64,000 bases of DNA from assembly GCA_013141125.1 (NCBI GenBank), contig JABFRO010000001.1, forward strand, positions 930,001 to 994,000, in the 5' to 3' direction. Position 1 is the stretch's first letter; every line of letters starts with the position of its first letter. The DNA is from Methylophilaceae bacterium (GTDB taxonomy: Bacteria > Pseudomonadota > Gammaproteobacteria > Burkholderiales > Methylophilaceae). Below the pieces are notes generated by a model, which was not told the DNA's origin, did not search any database, and saw nothing but the letters and a program-made list of their open reading frames with translations. A program made the position numbers and the translations under genes. Of the stretch, positions 9,758-17,869 are shown piece by piece.

Positions 9758-11161
9758 GTGAGCCAAGAGAACAGCATATTGAATACCATCAAATTTTCAG
9801 ACTTGGGGCTTGCGCCTGAAATCCTGAAGGCGTTGGAAGAGTTTGGCTATACCACGCCCACCCCGATTCAGGCGCAAGCCATACCATTAGTCTTGAATGG
9901 CTGCGATTTGATGGCGGGCGCGCAAACCGGCACGGGTAAAACCGCTGCTTTTGCGCTGCCCATGCTGCAAAAACTGTTACCGCTGGCCAGCACCAGCACC
10001 TCTCCGGCACGCCATCCGGTGCGGGCGCTGATTTTAGTGCCTACGCGTGAATTGGCGGTGCAGGTCGAAGAAAGCGTGCGAGTTTACGCCAAACATACGC
10101 CCTTGCGTTCACTGGTAGTTTTTGGCGGCGTTGATATAAAAACACAGACTCCACACCTGAAAACAGGTGTGGAAATTCTAGTGGCCACACCGGGTCGCTT
10201 GCTCGATCATATCGAGCAAAAGTCTGTGCAATTAGGCCAGGTACAAATGTTAGTGTTGGATGAAGCAGACCGTATGCTGGATATGGGTTTTATGCCTGAT
10301 CTCAAGCGCATATTGGCTTTATTGCCGGAAAAACGTCAAAACCTAATGTTCTCGGCCACCTTCTCCAAGGAAATCAAAAAACTGTCGGAAGAATTTCTGA
10401 CCAATCCGACTTTAATCGAAATGGCGCGTAGCAATGCCACTTCAGAAAATGTCACCCAAAAAGTTTACTCTGTTGCGCAGTCAGACAAACATGCTCTGCT
10501 CGCCCAAATTCTCAAAGGCAGCGATGCCTCGCAAGCCATCGTCTTTACCAAAACAAAACTGACTGCCAGCCGGCTGGCCAAGCAATTGCAGCGCGAAGGC
10601 GTTTTGGCCGATGCGATTCATGGCGATAAAAGCCAACTGGAGCGTATGCAAGCATTGGAAGCTTTCAAGCAAGGCACTGTGTCTATACTTATAGCCACCG
10701 ATGTGGCCGCACGCGGGCTGGATATTGACCAGCTGCCCATGGTAATTAACTATGAAATCCCCAGTGCGCCTGAAGATTATGTACACCGCATAGGCCGTAC
10801 CGGCCGTGCCGGTGCCTCCGGCATTGCCGTATCGCTGGTTTCGCCGGAAGAAGAAAAATACCTGAAGGAAATTGAAAAGCTCATCAAGCATGAGATTCAA
10901 CGCGAAAATGCAACCATTCAAGCAACTCCAACTAAAGCGGATATTGTTGAGAAAAAATCACGCGCCACGCGCGATGAGCCAGTTGAGCGCTATAGCCCGA
11001 GGCCGTTACCCAAAGGCAAAAATCATGATGCCTGGTTTGATAAGCCTTATGAGCCATCCGGCAATACTGCGATCCGTCCGCCATCCAGCCTGAGCAAATC
11101 CGGCACTAAAGCAAAAGCCGAAGTAGCGGCCTTGCTGGGTGGTTTGCGTCGCCCGGAATAA
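9758..11161 (+). CDS. DEAD-box ATP-dependent RNA helicase, RhlE type (second of two)
   Basis: A 467-residue paralogue of the preceding helicase with the same motif set: GYTTPTPIQAQAIP, AQTGTGKT, PTRELA, DEAD, SAT, HRIGRTGRAG. Its C-terminus differs: a short basic tail instead of the long RG/S-rich extension. The start is uncertain: GTG at 9758 lacks a clear ribosome-binding site, whereas a TTG at 9779 has AAGAGA at a good distance. The 15-nt gap indicates co-transcription with the first helicase. The shared N-terminal region points to an old tandem duplication followed by tail divergence (inference). Confidence 0.9.
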   Translation: MSQENSILNTIKFSDLGLAPEILKALEEFGYTTPTPIQAQAIPLVLNGCDLMAGAQTGTGKTAAFALPMLQKLLPLASTSTSPARHPVRALILVPTRELAVQVEESVRVYAKHTPLRSLVVFGGVDIKTQTPHLKTGVEILVATPGRLLDHIEQKSVQLGQVQMLVLDEADRMLDMGFMPDLKRILALLPEKRQNLMFSATFSKEIKKLSEEFLTNPTLIEMARSNATSENVTQKVYSVAQSDKHALLAQILKGSDASQAIVFTKTKLTASRLAKQLQREGVLADAIHGDKSQLERMQALEAFKQGTVSILIATDVAARGLDIDQLPMVINYEIPSAPEDYVHRIGRTGRAGASGIAVSLVSPEEEKYLKEIEKLIKHEIQRENATIQATPTKADIVEKKSRATRDEPVERYSPRPLPKGKNHDAWFDKPYEPSGNTAIRPPSSLSKSGTKAKAEVAALLGGLRRPE

Positions 11162-11203
11162 GCTGCTCAAGCTGATTTTCAGTATTATTCGAACACATAA
11201 CTA

Positions 11204-11225
11204 GCCGCCCAACTTGCAGGGCGGC
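11204..11225. terminator. Hairpin after the helicase pair
   Basis: A perfect 7-bp GC-rich stem (GCCGCCC / GGGCGGC) with an 8-nt loop lies 43 nt after the second helicase. There is no clear T-run, so factor-independent termination is only possible, not certain. Confidence 0.45.
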
Positions 11226-11294
11226 TTGCAAATCCGCACTTGAAAAACCCGTATTTGAATTGATTTCGACATTACTCTGGTAAAGCCTAGAACA

Positions 11295-12599
11295 ATGACT
11301 ATTCCCGCCGAAACCCGCACACTAGCAGCAGACCTCATCAACTTTATAGATGATAGCCCCAGCCCTTGGCACGCCGTGAATAATGTGGAGCAGCGCTTGT
11401 TGGCACAGGGTTTTACCCAGCTCCGCGAAAGCGAGCGCTGGTCGCTCAACGCGGGCGGGCGATATTATGTAATACGCAGCGGCTCTTCCATCATGGCTTT
11501 TATTCATGGTCACGGCGCTTTAGTTGAACACGGATTCAGCATTATCGGCGCGCATACCGATTCCCCAGGACTCCGGCTAAAACCCAAAGCGGCACACGCC
11601 AGCGATGGCATGGTGCGCCTGGGAGTGGAAGTGTATGGCGGGCCGATTTTAGCCACGTTCACCGACAGAGATTTAAGTTTGGCCGGACGCGTGAATGTGC
11701 GCACCGCTGACGGCTTTGCAAGCCGCTTGCTGCAATTCAATAATCCATTGCTACGCTTGCCCAATCTGGCGATTCACATGAATCGCGAGGTCAATGAGCA
11801 AGGCCTGAAACTCAACAAGCAAACCGAGTTACCGCTGCTGTTTGGCCTGGCACAAAAAGACCTTAGCGCCGATCAACAATTTCTCAGCCAAATCGCGGCT
11901 TCACTGCAAGTAGAAGCCAGCGATATTCTGACTTGGGAAATGAATATTTTTGATACGCAAAAAGGCAGCTTCTGGGGTGCGGAACAGGAATTTATCGCAG
12001 ATAGCCAGCTGGATAATCTGGCTTCCTGTCATGCGGCATTAACTGCGCTGCTGACAACGGAAAACCCTGCCGCCACCTGTGTTTGTGCTTTTTTTGACCA
12101 CGAAGAAGTAGGCAGTGTCAGTGCCGCCGGTGCTGGCGGCAGCTTTGTGGCTGATGTCATTCAGCGCATTGTCGCCAATACCTCTTCAGAAGCTGGCAGC
12201 TATCATCGCGCTCTAGCGCAAAGTTTCTTTATCAGTGCCGATATGGCACATGCTTATCATCCTAATTTTCCGGCTGCTTATGAGCCTTGCCATCGTGTGC
12301 TGGTCAACCATGGCCCGGTGATTAAAACCAATGCCAATCAACGCTACAGCACTAATGCCGATACAGCCGCCAGAATCATAGGCTTATGCGAGCGTGCCGG
12401 TGTGCCATTTCAGCAATATGCGCATCGTACTGACCTTGGTTGCGGCAGCACCATAGGCCCAATTGTCGCCTCCAACCTGGGCATCGCCAGTGCCGATATA
12501 GGCTCGCCCATGTGGGCCATGCACAGCCTGCGCGAAAGTGCCGGGGTATTGGATCATGGCTATATGATAGCCTTGCTGAAGACTGCATTTGCGGTTTGA
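11295..12599 (+). CDS. M18 family aminopeptidase
   Basis: A 434-residue dinuclear-zinc aminopeptidase that removes N-terminal residues, often acidic ones, from peptides in the cytoplasm. The metal-binding and catalytic stretches of the family are present: GAHTDSPGLRLKP (His and Asp ligands), FFDHEEVGSVSAAGAGG (Glu-Glu), SADMAHAYHPNFP (Asp), GCGSTIGP, and GSPMWAMHSLRE (His ligand). Length matches the family (about 430). It stands alone and converges on the deformylase gene. Substrate preference cannot be read from sequence. Confidence 0.92.
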   Translation: MTIPAETRTLAADLINFIDDSPSPWHAVNNVEQRLLAQGFTQLRESERWSLNAGGRYYVIRSGSSIMAFIHGHGALVEHGFSIIGAHTDSPGLRLKPKAAHASDGMVRLGVEVYGGPILATFTDRDLSLAGRVNVRTADGFASRLLQFNNPLLRLPNLAIHMNREVNEQGLKLNKQTELPLLFGLAQKDLSADQQFLSQIAASLQVEASDILTWEMNIFDTQKGSFWGAEQEFIADSQLDNLASCHAALTALLTTENPAATCVCAFFDHEEVGSVSAAGAGGSFVADVIQRIVANTSSEAGSYHRALAQSFFISADMAHAYHPNFPAAYEPCHRVLVNHGPVIKTNANQRYSTNADTAARIIGLCERAGVPFQQYAHRTDLGCGSTIGPIVASNLGIASADIGSPMWAMHSLRESAGVLDHGYMIALLKTAFAV

Positions 12600-12620
12600 T
12601 AAGCGTGCGGCTCAATTAGC

Positions 12621-12646
12621 CAGGGGTGATTCATGCATTACCCCTG
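12621..12646. terminator. Hairpin between convergent aminopeptidase and def genes
   Basis: A 7-bp perfect inverted repeat (CAGGGGT / ACCCCTG) with a 12-nt loop, flanked by a further GGCT...AGCC pairing, lies between the two convergent stops. No T-run is present; the position suggests a shared terminator. Confidence 0.45.
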
Positions 12647-12678
12647 TAGCCATTACTCCACCTATATTCCTCTGCGGG

Positions 12679-13215
12679 TTACTCTTCTTCGGGTTTTTTT
12701 AAATCCGGGAATAGCACATCGATATATCCAAAGCGGCTCATGTCCTCAATCCGCATCGGATAAAGAATGCCTTGCAGATGATCGCATTCATGTTGCACCA
12801 CGCGCGCATGAAAGCCGCTAACCAAGCGATCTATCGCGTTGCCGAATTGGTCATGACCGGTGTAATGCAAGCGCTGGTAACGAGGCACCACACCACGCAA
12901 ACCGGGCACCGATAAACAACCTTCCCAGCCATCTTCAACCGCATCACCCACTGGCGTGAGCTGCGGATTAATCAGTACAGTATAAGGTACGGCATCGGCA
13001 TCCGGGTAACGCGTGCTTTGTTCAAAACCAAAAATCACCACTTGCAGACTCACGCCAATTTGCGGCGCGGCGATACCAACGCCACTCATGTGGCGCATGG
13101 TGTCTTGCATATCCTGAATCAGCGCGTGTAATTCTGGTGTATTAAACTGCGTGACCGGAGCTGCTTGTTGCAATAACAGCGCATCCCCCATGCGTAAAAC
13201 GGTTCTAATCGACAT
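12679..13215 (-). CDS. def: Peptide deformylase
   Basis: A 178-residue metalloenzyme that removes the formyl group from nascent proteins. All three signature motifs are present: [10 protein letters not shown] (motif 1), EGCLSVPG (motif 2, Cys metal ligand) and QHECDHLQG (motif 3, two His ligands and catalytic Glu). The gene overlaps the end of the upstream phosphorylase gene by 11 bp, so the two are co-transcribed. It is not next to fmt here, so a second def copy beside fmt elsewhere in the genome is possible. Confidence 0.95.
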   Translation of the reverse strand: MSIRTVLRMGDALLLQQAAPVTQFNTPELHALIQDMQDTMRHMSGVGIAAPQIGVSLQVVIFGFEQSTRYPDADAVPYTVLINPQLTPVGDAVEDGWEGCLSVPGLRGVVPRYQRLHYTGHDQFGNAIDRLVSGFHARVVQHECDHLQGILYPMRIEDMSRFGYIDVLFPDLKKPEEE

Positions 13216-13951
13216 GAAGCAATGCCACCTGTTCTATCATGCTGCGCACACGCTGCATGGTGTCGTTGAGAATGGCACCAATGTCCTCATAACGAATACC
13301 GTGCTGGCTATTACCGCGTCCGGCGGCATGATTGGCAACCGGGCAAATTGCCGCGTAGGCAATTTCCAGCTCTCTGGCCAAGGCCGCTTCGGGCATTCCG
13401 GTCATGCCTACAATCGTGGCACCATCGCGCTCCAGCCGGTTGATTTCGGCCGCTGTTTCCAGGCGCGGGCCTTGTACTGCGGCATAAACACCGCCATCAA
13501 TCACGGTTTCACCAATCAATTGGCCGCTCTGCTGGCAAAGTTCGCGCAAATTTTGGCTATAAGGATGCGTAAAATCAATATGCTTCAAAGGCTGCTCTAC
13601 GCCATCAAAAAAACTGTTTTTACGGCCATGGGTGTAATCTAGAATCTGATCGGGAATGACAATCGAACCCGGGCTTAAATCCGCTTGTATCCCACCCACC
13701 GTAGCGACAGCAACAATTTCAGTCACACCCTCCGAGTGTAATGCCCACAAATTGGCGCGATAATTGACCGAGTGTGGTGCAATGGTGTGGCCACCACCAT
13801 GGCGCGCTAAAAACACCACCGCATGGCCATTTATTTCACCAAAAGTAAGCGGGCTGGAAGGTTCGCCATAAGGCGTGCGAATCAGCTGGCGACGGGTTAT
13901 CTGTAAATTAGCCAGCTGTGTGAGGCCGGTACCACCGATAATGCCAAGCAT
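13205..13951 (-). CDS. S-methyl-5'-thioinosine / S-methyl-5'-thioadenosine phosphorylase
   Basis: A 248-residue purine nucleoside phosphorylase of the MTAP type, acting in methionine salvage. Motifs: GIIGGTGL (phosphate loop), [34 protein letters not shown] and [13 protein letters not shown]. The base-recognition stretch reads NHAAG. An Asn there fits a 6-oxopurine substrate, so methylthioinosine phosphorylase (as in Pseudomonas) is more likely than strict MTAP. The start at 13951 is supported by CAGGAG five nt upstream; an in-frame ATG at 13990 is not. It overlaps def by 11 bp. Confidence 0.85.
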   Translation of the reverse strand: MLGIIGGTGLTQLANLQITRRQLIRTPYGEPSSPLTFGEINGHAVVFLARHGGGHTIAPHSVNYRANLWALHSEGVTEIVAVATVGGIQADLSPGSIVIPDQILDYTHGRKNSFFDGVEQPLKHIDFTHPYSQNLRELCQQSGQLIGETVIDGGVYAAVQGPRLETAAEINRLERDGATIVGMTGMPEAALARELEIAYAAICPVANHAAGRGNSQHGIRYEDIGAILNDTMQRVRSMIEQVALLHVD

Positions 13952-14232
13952 AAAAACTCCTGAGTGAACTTGTGGCAGATTGTAACGCAAACTACTAATT
14001 AGACTGGAGATTCTGATTGTCCAAAATTTTGCAAATTAATTTTCACGCCTGGATGAGATGAGGTTGCAACCCTATTGTGATGCGAAACAATATGTTAGAG
14101 CAATTATTGTGTACCACTATTGTAGAAATCAAGAGGTGTGCTGGCATATAGCTTTTTCATAGCTATCAATAAATATATTTAAGGCAATATTTGTATGTTT
14201 TTACGTATGATAGAAAAGATAATTACGACACG

Positions 14233-14262
14233 ACTATCACACGCTTAACAGCGTGTGATAGT
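14233..14262 (+). terminator. Strong hairpin upstream of mtnP-like gene, next to the island
   Basis: A perfect 12-bp inverted repeat (ACTATCACACGC / GCGTGTGATAGT) with a 6-nt loop is followed after a few bases by a T-run on the + strand. The gap 13952-14320 has no supported gene. It lies on the chromosomal side of the island junction. It looks like an intrinsic terminator left from the sequence that followed the tRNA before island insertion; an operator is the alternative. Confidence 0.5.
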
Positions 14263-14320
14263 GTTGATTTTTCGAACCAACTAGAATCTATTCGAAATGA
14301 TATTACTTAAAACGACTAAC

Positions 14321-14342
14321 TGGTGCGACGGAGAGACTCGAA
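14321..14342 (+). repeat. Left attachment site copy of the tRNA-Leu 3' end
   Basis: TGGTGC-GACGGAGAGACTCGAA repeats the 3' end of tRNA-Leu at 26181-26203. Sixteen bases are identical, plus TGGTGC with one C missing. Sequence after it diverges from the tRNA. This marks the left end of the genomic island. Confidence 0.85.
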
Positions 14343-14404
14343 TATCCCCTTGCAGCCCTTATTCTTATTAGGTATGCGAAAAACTAAAACGGATTTTATA
14401 CGGA

Positions 14405-14419
14405 TTTTTATACGTTTTT
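14405..14419 (+). promoter_or_regulatory. Candidate integrase arm-type site, left
   Basis: The 15-mer TTTTTATACGTTTTT occurs here and twice around the integrase start (26016-26030 inverted, and 26045-26059). A partial copy, TTTTATACGGATTTTT, precedes it. Position 63 nt inside the left att fits an arm-binding site for a tyrosine recombinase (inference). Confidence 0.55.
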
Positions 14420-14540
14420 AATTTCACTGCAACTGCCCTGATATCCTCAATCAGTATGCAATGGCGGCATTATATCATAGCGCATCGACACGTTGCACTA
14501 AACTAACCTTCAAAAACGCAAGCCTTATGAGAGAAAGCAA

Positions 14541-14563
14541 AAAGCCCCTTGATTTGGGGCTTT
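14541..14563 (-). terminator. Intrinsic terminator at left end of the island
   Basis: A perfect 8-bp stem (AAAGCCCC / GGGGCTTT) with a 7-nt loop has T-runs on both sides. On the minus strand it reads GGGGCTTTTT, ending transcription from the 14686-15042 gene; on the + strand GCGTTTTT follows. The rest of the gap 14343-14685 has only the candidate integrase sites. Confidence 0.75.
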
Positions 14564-14685
14564 GCGTTTTTATATCTTGTGATTTCGTTCCAATTCAAGG
14601 AGCTGACAATATCTGCCAACAATGTAACATCTCTGCTTATGAAATCACACTCAATTTCACTTTTTCTAAATTCATTTCCAAAACT

Positions 14686-15042
14686 CTAACCCTTGCATAC
14701 AAATTTTGCCAAATCAGATTTACTTGAGCCTGCAACTAAATCAAACCACTTTGAGGAATTTTCTTTGATTGCCTTTGCTGAATCCTCACTATAGCCAAGC
14801 TCACGTATCTGTTTAGATTTGCAGTTTATTTCTGATTTTGAATATCCAACTGAATCAACACCAATACGTTTATGCAAAGTTATTATCGTTGTGCCTTGCT
14901 TCTTTTTCTCAAGTAAAAAATACCTGCCTTTATCACCAGCCATGGTTCTAGGGATTGGTATTTCTTCTGCAAAAGACAAATAAGAATTGCCTAAAAGAGT
15001 TATTGTAAAAATTGAAATTAGTAAGACATGGTGGTTTCTCAT
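14686..15042 (-). CDS. Small exported protein of unknown function
   Basis: About 118 residues. A signal peptide is evident (MRNHHVLLISIFTITLLG..., cleavage likely after LSFA, before EEIP). The mature part is about 90 residues with two Cys (one in SEINCKSKQ, one in the final KFVCKG), and the C-terminal pattern KENSSKWFDLVAGSSKSDLAKFVC. The paired cysteines could form a disulfide in the periplasm. The start at 15042 is chosen because GGAG stands 6 nt upstream; longer in-frame starts up to 15069 exist. I do not recognise a named family. It is island cargo, last in the minus-strand series. Confidence 0.6.
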   Translation of the reverse strand: MRNHHVLLISIFTITLLGNSYLSFAEEIPIPRTMAGDKGRYFLLEKKKQGTTIITLHKRIGVDSVGYSKSEINCKSKQIRELGYSEDSAKAIKENSSKWFDLVAGSSKSDLAKFVCKG

Positions 15043-15191
15043 CATATTCTCCAGCAGCATTCTTAGCATTAGTACTTAGAATAATCACGCATAGCAACCG
15101 CTCTGCCATGAACAATAGAAACTGGTTGAATTATCTTAACTACTGCATTAAAAGCGGCACTAACTATGTAATTACAACCCAGCAGTTTGTA

Positions 15192-15213
15192 TGTGGGCAG
15201 ATTATTGCCCACA
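15192..15213. other. Inverted repeat in intergenic space of island
   Basis: A perfect 7-bp inverted repeat TGTGGGC-agattatt-GCCCACA lies just after the stop of the minus-strand gene ending at 15230. There is no T-run; it may be a weak terminator for that gene. Confidence 0.35.
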
Positions 15214-15229
15214 GTTCATTTAAGCGTAA

Positions 15230-16393
15230 TTACGGTTCTTTGCCCCCTAATGCGGCGTATGCTACCAATACATTTTTAATCGCTGTTTTTTCTTTAGCAG
15301 TTATTGTTCGGTCATTACGATACTGACGGCCTATATATCTTACAGTCGCATCTTTTGATGAAGCTATCGCCTTCATCATTTCCAAATCATCATGTGAAAC
15401 TGACGAGTCAAGCCATTCCCAAATTCTTGAGTCGTTATCCCTTTCAAATAGTCCAGTACGCTCGAACTTTCTACCGTCAGCTACTACGGTGATACTTTCA
15501 ATAAAAAGCCAATCATCTGAAGTATATTGAAATCGGGCACGCAACCACGTGCTACCAATTTGATGTCCTATGTATAAATAAATATTATTAGAATTTGTGT
15601 GGGTAGGGCTTGTTTTGTCATGATACCAAGTGATGTGTTCAATTTTGTCTTCAGACTTACGCATGTTAACCAAGGCTGAACTGAGTGCTTTTGACTCTTG
15701 TGCTAACCTTGCCTCTTCTTGAGCGGCTATTTCTTTGGCCTTATTCGACTCAATTCTGTCTAAAATTGCTTGATGTTTTTCTTTGTATTCGGAAGCTTGT
15801 GGATTTATAGAAACTAGTTGAGCATGCAACTCGCCAAGTTTAGTCAAATCAGATTCTGGTGTTTTAGCTATTTCAGCCAGAACTTGTTCTGTTCTTTCTT
15901 TTTTATCCAGCTCAAACGCCATGTCATGGAGTTTTTTCAATTCAACATTTTTTGAACTTAAATATTTAGAGCTAGCACTTAACGCATCTGCATACTTTTT
16001 TTCATCAATGAGTTTTTTAACTTTATCTAAAATAGACACACTATTTTGATTAAAGTAATCAGCGTTTTTTTGTTTGATAGCGGCTAGATTAGCTGACTGC
16101 TCTTGGGCTTCTATAATGGCACTTTCCTCGGCATCCTTATTAGAGGAAGTAACTATGAAATACATGGATAAAAAGAACAATCCAATTATCGCAATTGCTT
16201 TCACTTTGCCAGAAAGGGTTATATTTGTCTTGGAGTATGCATACTCGCGCGCTGGCGGCAGAAGCAGCAACGCTATTAGCAAGTAAGACATACCTGACAT
16301 AAATGATACAGAAAACATAGGTAGCGCCATAAAAATAGCTAAACCTCCAAAAATCCAGCCTAGCGCTGAATTAGCTCGTTCCTTTAATTCCAT
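15230..16393 (-). CDS. Membrane-anchored coiled-coil protein of unknown function
   Basis: About 387 residues. The N-terminus has two or three membrane segments (GWIFGGLAIFMALPMF, SYLLIALLLL and AIAIIGLFFLSMYFIV, all before residue 85). A long charged helical region follows (about 95-240, rich in K, E, A, likely coiled coil), then a globular C-terminal domain with DKIEHITWYHDK, IYLYIGHQ and WLRARFQYTSDDWLFIESITVVADG. That last pattern resembles a domain seen in many hypothetical lipoproteins and phage-associated proteins; I know no function. ATG at 16393 has AAGGG at good spacing and is preferred over GTG at 16399. It diverges from the XRE gene, sharing a 192-bp promoter region with a palindrome. 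Confidence 0.7.
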   Translation of the reverse strand: MELKERANSALGWIFGGLAIFMALPMFSVSFMSGMSYLLIALLLLPPAREYAYSKTNITLSGKVKAIAIIGLFFLSMYFIVTSSNKDAEESAIIEAQEQSANLAAIKQKNADYFNQNSVSILDKVKKLIDEKKYADALSASSKYLSSKNVELKKLHDMAFELDKKERTEQVLAEIAKTPESDLTKLGELHAQLVSINPQASEYKEKHQAILDRIESNKAKEIAAQEEARLAQESKALSSALVNMRKSEDKIEHITWYHDKTSPTHTNSNNIYLYIGHQIGSTWLRARFQYTSDDWLFIESITVVADGRKFERTGLFERDNDSRIWEWLDSSVSHDDLEMMKAIASSKDATVRYIGRQYRNDRTITAKEKTAIKNVLVAYAALGGKEP

Positions 16394-16532
16394 GCCCACC
16401 CTTTCTTAATTTTTATTAAGTGTTAACTACATTATTCGCAACATAAAAATGCAAGCCCAATCCAACCTAATTTTCACTTTTTACCCTAAAGAATTCCTGA
16501 GTCTTGGCCGAGCATTTTATTACGCCATATTA

Positions 16533-16552
16533 ATGTATGCCATAGCATACAT
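16533..16552 (+). promoter_or_regulatory. Palindromic operator upstream of the XRE regulator
   Basis: A perfect 8-bp inverted repeat ATGTATGC-cata-GCATACAT lies 33 nt before the regulator start and between two divergent genes. Two-fold symmetric 20-bp sites at this position are typical operators of XRE dimers, so autoregulation and control of the divergent membrane protein gene are likely (inference). Confidence 0.55.
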
Positions 16553-16585
16553 ACAAGTTTATATTTATCGCCGATTCTTCACGCT

Positions 16586-16837
16586 ATGCCCAGTGAAAAG
16601 AATCAGCATGCAATCGCCTTTGGTAAAACAATCAAAAATATGAGGTTGGAGCATGAGCTTACACAAAACAATCTTGCCGACATGATTAATACTGAGCGAA
16701 GCCATATCAGTGATATTGAACGCGGCATTAAATCACCGAGCCTAACGATGATTTTCCGTCTTGCCAAAGCATTGCAAACTTCATCTGGTGAATTAATTCA
16801 AACAGTTGAAGACCATCTCAATATTGGAAACTCGTAG
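16586..16837 (+). CDS. XRE family helix-turn-helix regulator
   Basis: An 83-residue protein that is almost only an HTH_3 domain: IKNMRLEHELTQNNLADMINTERSHISDIERGIKSPSLTMIFRLAKAL. It is the only clear + strand gene inside the island. It diverges from the membrane coiled-coil gene and converges with the Mrr-type nuclease gene. It probably binds the palindrome at 16533-16552. Size and context fit a repressor controlling island cargo, comparable to the small XRE regulators of restriction-modification or toxin systems. Confidence 0.85.
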   Translation: MPSEKNQHAIAFGKTIKNMRLEHELTQNNLADMINTERSHISDIERGIKSPSLTMIFRLAKALQTSSGELIQTVEDHLNIGNS

Positions 16838-16986
16838 TACTGCTTCAATTGGATTATCCACAATAGCAACATGCAAAACCAAACAGGTTTCACTATCGCA
16901 AGACCATCAAGCGAATCATTGCCGCTAAACCTAGAAGTATCTTTTCATCATGTGGATTATTGAGGGGGCTTGCGGTTTTTTCTGAA

Positions 16987-17820
16987 TTAAATAGTACCTC
17001 TGCATTTTGGAAATTTAGAGCATCCCCAAAACGTACTGCCAACACTAGCACCTTTTTTGGCAGTTCTTTTAACCATATCTGAACCACACAAGGGGCAACT
17101 GGGAATTGAGGCCTCGTGCTCTTTAATCGTGCTTGGTTTGCTTATGCTAGGCTGTACCTGAACACTTGAAACCAAATCTAATAGCTCCGATCCATCAATT
17201 AGCCATATAGGCTTGTCCTCGGCAAACAATCTAGCCTCAGCCGTGTAATTACCACTGCTTACAAATATGCAGTCATTGGCTCGTTCCGCGGTCATTACGC
17301 CATAGAGTTCTCGAATTAGTGGAACGCCTATAGAAAATGTTTTCCATCGTTTGCATTGAACAATGGATTTTTTACCATTTTTATATAAAACAAGATCAAT
17401 GCCGCCATCAGCGCCACCGCCGCCATTTTCTTTTACTTCATACCCCTTGCGTCGAAATGCTTCCCCAACAAGTAATTCAAATTCTTGCCACGACATCGAG
17501 CGGACACTATCAATGCCGGATTGTTCATCAAGCAATTTACTTCGCTCCTTGCTTTTGAACACTGAAACAGCAGCACCAATAATGAAAGCGATAGGAATAA
17601 TGAATTGAAGCAGCTTAGAAATGCTAATAAAAAGAGTTCTAGATATAGAGCTGCTGAACGAGTGTAAGTCTTTAGGTGGAGATAAAGGCATACTCGCTAC
17701 ATAGTGGAAACCAATATAGCTAATGATGGCAATGGGAATGCTGATTTTCCATGAAATGCTTGCTGCAAAATCAAGTAGATCATTTAGGGGGGTGCTTTTC
17801 TTTCTTCTAGCCATTTTCAC
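16987..17820 (-). CDS. Membrane-anchored Mrr-type restriction endonuclease with topoisomerase zinc ribbon
   Basis: A 277-residue protein with three parts. Two N-terminal membrane helices (about residues 25-45 and 70-92) lead into an Mrr_cat PD-(D/E)XK nuclease domain (about 108-215: SWQEFELLVGEAFRRKGYEV, then GGIDLVLY and the catalytic QCKRW). A C-terminal four-cysteine zinc ribbon of the topoisomerase I type follows (CPLCGSDMVKR...WGCSKFPKC). The combination membrane anchor, Mrr, Zn ribbon suggests cleavage of foreign or modified DNA near the membrane. It begins 49 nt after the KAP NTPase gene on the same strand, so the two probably form one operon. The start is GTG at 17820 or ATG at 17814, neither with a clear ribosome-binding site. 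Confidence 0.85.
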   Translation of the reverse strand: MKMARRKKSTPLNDLLDFAASISWKISIPIAIISYIGFHYVASMPLSPPKDLHSFSSSISRTLFISISKLLQFIIPIAFIIGAAVSVFKSKERSKLLDEQSGIDSVRSMSWQEFELLVGEAFRRKGYEVKENGGGGADGGIDLVLYKNGKKSIVQCKRWKTFSIGVPLIRELYGVMTAERANDCIFVSSGNYTAEARLFAEDKPIWLIDGSELLDLVSSVQVQPSISKPSTIKEHEASIPSCPLCGSDMVKRTAKKGASVGSTFWGCSKFPKCRGTI

Positions 17821-17869
17821 TTTTATTTATTGTTAGACTTTTTCTCAACAACCTTGACTAATAATAATG

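Noticed and set aside
9216-9761. A 181-residue + strand frame overlapping the end of the first helicase
   Set aside because: It lies in another frame over the RG/S-rich tail; low-complexity repeats keep alternate frames open. No motif or ribosome-binding site.
14461-14727. An 88-residue + strand frame at the left end of the island
   Set aside because: It runs through the intrinsic terminator at 14541-14563 and into the antisense of the next gene; no ribosome-binding site.
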